This document shows, piece after piece, positions 58,088 to 64,000 of a DNA stretch of 64,000 nucleotides. The notes beneath the pieces are model-generated. The model was not told the DNA's origin and searched no databases. It saw only the letters and a program-made list of their open reading frames with translations. This stretch comes from Rhynchospora pubera (taxonomy: Eukaryota; Streptophyta; Magnoliopsida; Poales; Cyperaceae): assembly GCA_028095005.1 (NCBI GenBank), contig CM051459.1, positions 132,155,157 to 132,219,156 of the forward strand, read 5' to 3'. Both the position numbers and the translations under genes were made by a program. The stretch's first letter is position 1, and each line of letters begins with the position of its first letter.

Positions 58088-61058
58088 ATGATCAATGAGG
58101 TTTGAAGCGCAACCTGGGCCAACAAATGAGCTATTCTTTTGGGCTGTAAGAATCTCAAGAAGAAGAACACCAAAGCTATACACATCTGATTTAGCAGAGA
58201 AATTCCCATGCAAAATGTACTCCGGTGCCATATATCCACTGCAGTTGAACACGGAATTTATTGCAAAAAATTTTGTAAAAATAAATTTGGTATAATAGAT
58301 ATATAAGTTTTGGTTGTAGTATATTGGGTGCACTTAACACAAAATGGTGCATTACGACCTATCTTTCTTTTTTTTTTTTTGAACAAACGGGCTATTAATT
58401 TAGAGATGTATAGCCCATTGTTTGCATAACTTATCTGGATTTGAAATCATTATTTCTGAAATAAAAATATTAGAATTATTAATTAATTATCCATACTGTG
58501 GACTCCCATATTCTGCAATATTACCGACTCCTTATTGGCTTTTCTCTATATAGTTTTCTTATAGATGATGTTCAACAGTTCAAATAAATTAATATGTAAA
58601 ACCACAAATGAAAGTATGTCAAGATAAAGGAGCTCCCAAGTCTTTAAGTAGGCCATTCCTCTTGCTTATCTCAAATAAACAATAGGAAAAGAAAGGAAAA
58701 ATATAAAAAGCTTCCAACTGGGATTTAACTTAAACCATATTGTTACATATATATATCCTTAATATGAGAACTAAATGATAAATTAAATAAAATATATTAG
58801 ATTATGGTAGCTAAAAACTTTTAATACAATTAATTGACTTTATGTTTCTTTTCTTCCATAAAAAAAAGCTTACAATGTTCCAGCGATCATGCTTGTTTCT
58901 TTATGGGTTTGGTCTTGGTCGAAGAACCTTGCGAGCCCAAAATCTGAAATTTTGGGGTTCATATCTTTGTCAAGTAATATGTTACTAACTTTCAAATCTC
59001 TGTGTATAATTTTTAACCGAGAATCCTCATGTAGGTAATGCAACCCACGAGTAACCCCTTCGATTATTTTGTATCGCATTTTCCAACCAAGGGTGACTCG
59101 CTTGGCATTTTGTTTTGCTGCATCAAGAAATTGATATCAGTAATCTTATCGTCAATAATTTATTTCTGAGAGATTCTACTTCCATTATATATATATTTGT
59201 CCTTTCAACCAAAGGGAATTTACCAAAAAGAATATTGTCAAGACTTCCATTAGGTAAATACTCGTAACATAGGAGCTTCTCTTTCTTTGTTATGCACTTA
59301 TGCAACATCCCAGCAACTGCACAAGGTTCTTGTGTTTGAGTTTTGCGAGAAGATCCACTTCATTTTTAAACTCTGTTACTCCTTGGACTGAACTTCCTGA
59401 TAGTCTTTTCACTGCTATTTCGCTTCTGTCAGGCAAAGTGCCCTTGAAATATTTCCATAATAATATATGTAATTTAATCAGTCAAGGAATAAGATATGAC
59501 GAATATTAACTGAAAATCATTTTTTTTCTCAAAAAAAAAAATGAAAAAGAAGTGACCAATGAATAGAGGTCAACTTACCTTATAAACTGGACCAAAGCCT
59601 CCTTTGCCAAGTTTGTTCATGTCGGAAAAGTTATCTGTGGCAACTTTTAGTGTCATGAAGTTAAACACTTGATATTCTGCATTTGGGTTAAGGATGTATT
59701 CCAGTTCTGTTTCTACATCATGTGGACTCATCGTGTCATCATCATCTGGTCAGAAAGGACAGTGATGTTAAAACATTTTGTGGAATAATCAAATTGCTAA
59801 TTTAATAAATCATTTTTGCACATTTATTTCTCACAGATATTTGAAGAAAAATAAAACTTTTTCCCAAATTACTTGAATGTTCGTGTAATGAGTGCTTTCT
59901 CCGCCAAAAGCAGAACCCAAACACAGTAAAGCTGGCAACAACCAAACTAACAATTATGGAGACTGCAATTGCCATGGTTGTATTAGATTTTGATCCTGTA
60001 ATGTTGAAAATTTGATTATATTGTTCGTTAGATGCATGCAAGAAAAATTTGAATGCTTAATTTTCTCAGATTTAAACAAACAAGGCAGGTGCTTACACAA
60101 TTTTGTGAAAATTAAAGTGTTCTTTGTACAGTGAAACTGTGAAAGGTATATATAACAGTTGTAAAAATGGAATCCAGAAGCGTTTACCTCCTGAAGGGCT
60201 TGTTGGCGGTGGTGATGGCAGAGCAGGTGGTGGTGGCGATGGTGGCGATGGTGGCGATGGTGGAGGTGGTGGTGGAACCAATGATTTTGGGAACGAGCTA
60301 GCATTGAACAAATATGACTCATACCTTATGTAGCAATTCCTTGTCATTATCCTCATCCCGAGTGCTGTTGCATTAAATGAGCAATAATCGAAGTATGACA
60401 TTGCATTTGAAATGCACTTTTTACATTCCTGTGGCGACAGGTTTCTTGTACACTGCATAAGGGCGGACATATTTGTGCCGCTGACCATTTGTTTTGAAAA
60501 CATTTCAGGTGTATTTGGTACCATTACACTTAAATTAGCTAATACCTGAATCAGAGATTTATTTGTGTTTTCATCGAGTGAATAAGCCCCGCTATATAAG
60601 CAGAAGGGTGTGTAGGGATCTGCAACAGAGAGAACGTCTTTGCTAGAGTAGCTCAACAAGCATGAATCATATAACACAGTGGCGGTCGCACTCATGGAGC
60701 ATGGTTGTGTCGTGTTGGATGTTGCGTATTGAAGGCAATTGGTGCAGTCGGCTAGAGTGGAATCCACAAAACACATTAGTAGACCATAAACTTCATCGGG
60801 GGTACTGCCGAAGGAATCATTTGAAAAGGCACTATTGAATTGTGCATCCTTGGAAAGGGAGGAGAGGAGTTTGAAGAGGTTGGATTCGTAGTAGGATCCA
60901 ATCGCATATGTGTCAGTTTGCGAACAATTTGAGGAGACCAGTTTAGCATGGGCATAGCAGCTGAATTGTGTTACTATCTGGAAAGAAAAAAATAGAACAG
61001 ATAATGCTGCAAGCATCCTGCCTATGGTTGGGGAAACTGGATTGATCTTTAGTCTCAA
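58088..61058 (-). pseudogene. Cysteine-rich receptor-like kinase (DUF26/CRK), frameshifted and 3'-truncated
   Basis: Minus-strand exons: 61058-60188 (signal peptide, two Gnk2/DUF26 domains, proline-rich linker), 59995-59873 (membrane segment AIAVSIIVSLVVASFTVFGF), 59745-59579 (juxtamembrane and P-loop GKGGFG), 59442-59224 (catalytic lysine in EIAVKRL), 59117-58874 (HRDLKVSN, SDFGLARFF), 58239-58088 (GYMAPEY, SDVYSFGVLLLEI). CRKs sit in the plasma membrane and act in stress and defence signalling. In the fourth exon, TTATGCAC/TTATGCAA (59290-59305) is an 8-bp tandem duplication that throws the frame off between LLGCC and TKKEKLLCYEYL and brings in a stop. The last kinase exon is also missing. 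Otherwise the sequence is well preserved, so loss looks recent. An assembly error at the duplication is the alternative. Confidence 0.85.
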
Positions 61059-61121
61059 GGGAGCAGGAAGAAAAAAGAAGTTGGTATTTACTATTTAGCT
61101 AAGAAGTGATCGTTCATTACA

Positions 61122-61130
61122 ATTTTATAA
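61122..61130 (-). promoter_or_regulatory. TATA box candidate for the CRK gene
   Basis: TTATAAAAT on the minus strand about 65-70 bp before the ATG at 61058. Confidence 0.4.
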
Positions 61131-61138
61131 GGGGAAAA

Positions 61139-61515
61139 TTAAGATTGAACTATGAGTTGACTTTTTTTTATTATGATTAATGAATGACGAACTTGAATTC
61201 TGAATCTTTCAAATAATAATTAAAATAAAGAGAATTTACTCATAGGGAATAATTTAGTAACGTCATGCTAAAATTCTTTCCCAATGTTTATCATTGACTT
61301 GTAACAGGTGGTTTGATCTTTTTATTATTATTTTTTTTTATTTTGAGGCACAGTACATAATGACAAATTTTCTTTAATAAAAGAAAAAAATTATAAAATT
61401 ATCAAAAGTAAAACTTAAATTTCATACCAGTTTTATAAACAGTGAAAAAATAGTATGAATTTATAGCCTAACAGATCTTGTATCAAACCAGTACCAGCTC
61501 AACCAATCCGGCCCA
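61139..61515. repeat. Direct repeat, first copy
   Basis: From ATTAAGATTGAACTATGAGT to AGTACCAGCTCAACCAATC this segment recurs at 62429-62796 with few differences. Confidence 0.88.
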
Positions 61516-61907
61516 GCTCGTAACCCAACACACTACGATCCCTGCCTCCGCTCTGGTTTGATCTTTTCTACAAACTTGGTTCCTCTTCAACGCGTACTTA
61601 TGCCAAATTATTGCAACCATTTAGCGGTGGATTTCATATACACATGCTTGCTTTGGTCATTTCAACGGTAAAAAAATAGTAAAAAACAAAAAAAAATTTG
61701 ATTTTTAACATGATTTTAATATAGAGATGACATTGAATTATTCAGATCAACCATTTAAATTTTTTAACTTGAGATATGGTTGAATTTTAACTTAAAATTT
61801 GGTCAAACACTTTTAATTGAATATGTGTATGTGCTACAGAGAGAAGGCACAAACAACCAATATTACTTCATTTAATAAATTCCACTATCTCTGATTTTTC
61901 CACGCTG

Positions 61908-62424
61908 GGTTTTTTACTAAAAAAGACTCATATCATCATATGCCTCAAGGTCAAGGCCCAAGGGGCAAAATTGAGATCTAGTCCCGCGCGGGACCGTCCG
62001 GCGCATAAATCACAGCCGTGTGATTTAATCTCAACGGCAAAGGGAGCTCCGTGCATGTAACCTGATCGATAGGCCCGAACCGTCCAGATCAGATCGGACG
62101 GTTCGTAGGCTGCGCTGGACGGTCCCGCGCGGGAGCAAATTCGGATTGCAAGGGGCAGAAGCTGAGGACATTTCAGTCGTTTCATTCTGAAAAGTGGGAG
62201 TGTTTTGCAAACTGGGGCGTGCCCTGACTCCTGAATGGGTTTTTTTTTTTTTTTTGTAAAAAAGTACATATCTCGGTTAGAAATTGAGAGAACAGTTTTA
62301 ACTTTTAACTAAATAATATAATATATTTTAAAAACTAATTATTTTTAATCTAGGATGATAAAATATTTCTACGTACCCTTCTAATTAACTATCTCTCTTC
62401 TAAACAAAACAGGTATCGCAAACA
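61908..62424. repeat. Copy of F-box upstream DNA (51947-52273) with a MITE
   Basis: Collinear with 51947-52273, interrupted by 61968-62148. Small differences include an extra ATCATCAT and a duplicated CAAGGTCAAGG near 61935-61956. The copy lies about 10 kb from its source. Confidence 0.85.
61968..62148. mobile_element. GC-rich Mutator-type MITE
   Basis: 181 bp, bounded by 9-bp duplications CAAGGGGCA (61959-61967 and 62149-62157). Inverted ends share CCCGCGCGGGACCGTCC and the following GCGCA. Much more GC-rich than its surroundings, with many CpG. The 9-bp TSD fits the Mutator superfamily. Confidence 0.85.
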
Positions 62425-62428
62425 ATAA

Positions 62429-62796
62429 TTAAGATTGAACTATGAGTTGACTTTTTTTTATTATGATTAATGAATGACGAACTTGAATTCTGAATCTTTC
62501 AAATAATAATTAAAATAAAGAGAATTTACTCATAGGGAATAATTTAGTAACGATCATGCTAAAATTCTTTCCCAATGTTTATCTTTGACTTGTGACATGT
62601 GGTTTGATCTTTTTATTATTATTTTTTTTTAGGCACAGTACATAATGCCAAATTTTCTTTAATAAAAGAAAAAAAATTATAAAATTATCAAAAGTAAAAC
62701 TTAAATTTCATACCAGTTTTATAAACAGTGAAAAAAATAGTATGAATTTATAGCCTAACAGATCTTGTATCAAACCAGTACCAGCTCAACCAATCG
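62429..62796. repeat. Direct repeat, second copy
   Basis: Partner of 61139-61515. It follows directly after the copied F-box upstream segment. Confidence 0.88.
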
Positions 62797-62799
62797 GGT

Positions 62800-64000
62800 A
62801 GGGTAGGGGAGTACCAGATGTTACCCTTTGTGGTTTGACCCTGATATAAATGATAATGATACCGATAAATTTGCTGCTAGCATATTGTAGCATTTTTTGT
62901 ATCTTTTTTATTAGAAGATAACTGTGAGCACTTTGTTTAATTTTTGTTTTATGAACTTCAAATGACAAATAGTTAATTAGGGTTGGAATATGCATTGAAG
63001 GAATCAAGGAATGCAGACGATTTGAAGTCAACAGAGCAGTTAACATTTGCATTTGGTTTTGAATACGTAGATTGAAATGTGCTTGAAACAAGAAATATTA
63101 CTCTTGAGTCTTGACTTTGCTAACAAGCATTGAATATTACTCTTGGAGTACATAAATCCAAGAGATGGAGGCTTTGGGAGACGTGCAACCAAGTGCCTTT
63201 TGAATAGCATCTGTAGATCTTCTATGACAATATAATATACACAACAGAGTTTATACCTTAACAATAATCCATAAAAAAGCTAAGTTTATACCATAACAGT
63301 AATAGCATGTGTGTAGATCTTCAAAATAATTATGATTTTTTCCATAATATATATGAAAAGCTATTAGTCAATTCCATATGAAAAGGCCACAAAACAAGGA
63401 CATACAAAGAATCCAGGTAATGGTTGAGTTGACTTTTATTAAATTGAGAAGGACGAATGTACCCAAAAATCTGCTCAGATGATCAACTCAGAGAAAAGGA
63501 GCTGCATCTTTCCGGCAGCTTTTACCGGTCGTCACCATTTTTGTAAAATACAGGAAATATTTTTTTCTCCGACCTTACCAAGCTAAATCAAACACCAGCC
63601 GCAATCAAGTTCCACTTAAGCTCCTTTTAAATTAAATGAAGTTCCACCAAAGTTTCACTAAAGCTTTTTTAATTAAATGAAACTTAAATAATATTTATTT
63701 GTAGATTAATATTTTATTAATTTTATAATAAAGTATTGAAAAAAAATGTGACATTGATATAAAAAAAACAAATTAATATAAGCATATTTTTAATTAAATT
63801 TGAGCGAGCCAAATTAATGACGAGTTCAAATCGTACAAGTTAATCTTGAAAAAAAATTAAATAGATCTTACGAGTTCGTGTTATCACACGTGGAACTGGA
63901 GGGCATCCCATCTTTTCCGCCGTCGGTAGTCGAATGGCTGCACTAGGACCAAAAATACAATTAGATGTACTTCTATTTTGTACTTCCATAGTAATTCTAA
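62800..64000. other. Right-edge intergenic DNA, nothing recognised
   Basis: AT-rich. The two minus-strand ORFs (62786-63091, 63040-63264) lack conserved motifs. No transposon ends seen. Confidence 0.5.

Noticed and set aside
60124..60333. Gly-rich 69-aa plus-strand ORF
   Set aside because: It is the antisense of the proline-rich linker of the receptor-like kinase.

Overview
The window looks like nuclear chromosomal DNA of a flowering plant. It is AT-rich, its genes have GT-AG introns, and it carries F-box/FBD and DUF26 receptor-kinase gene families, Ty1/copia elements primed by initiator tRNA-Met, and many TIR DNA transposons. I cannot name the lineage. No CRISPR, operon, rRNA or tRNA gene was recognised.

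Layout. 1-385 is a broken antisense F-box exon. 1031-8914 is a block of five TIR elements laid end to end, each junction being a (TA)n microsatellite; one element is about 6.06 kb with inverted repeats of about 150 bp. 10158-18322 (unit A) is a segmental duplicate of 35828-45607 (unit B). Each unit carries an intact five-exon gene of unknown function (161 aa) followed by the 3' end of an F-box/FBD gene. Unit A was later hit by a 559-bp hAT element and a 2.7-kb (TA)n-nested element with a FAR1-type domain relic. Unit B was later hit by an intact 5.2-kb copia element with identical LTRs. 19237-20228 is a CACTA-type end with a nested hAT element. 21926-22741 is a GC-rich 271-aa ORF. 25546-35233 is a 9.7-kb minus-strand copia element whose 1763-bp LTRs are nearly identical although its coding region is ruined; it sits inside a probable gypsy-type LTR relic.

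45519-51348 holds two tandem four-exon F-box/FBD genes on the minus strand. The distal one (49481-51348) is intact on paper; the proximal one seems to have lost the acceptor of exon 3. 52282-55770 contains hAT elements. 58088-61058 is a minus-strand cysteine-rich receptor-like kinase gene broken by an 8-bp tandem duplication, with no terminal kinase exon. 61130-62800 is a patchwork of local duplications with a GC-rich Mutator-type MITE. 62800-64000 shows nothing recognisable.

The main theme is a young, duplicating F-box/RLK neighbourhood. Because segments exist in two copies, five transposon insertions can be compared with their own unoccupied sites. The most interesting signal is a set of TIR elements that share an architecture and sit only inside (TA)n tracts, with one insertion documented against an empty (TA)5 site.
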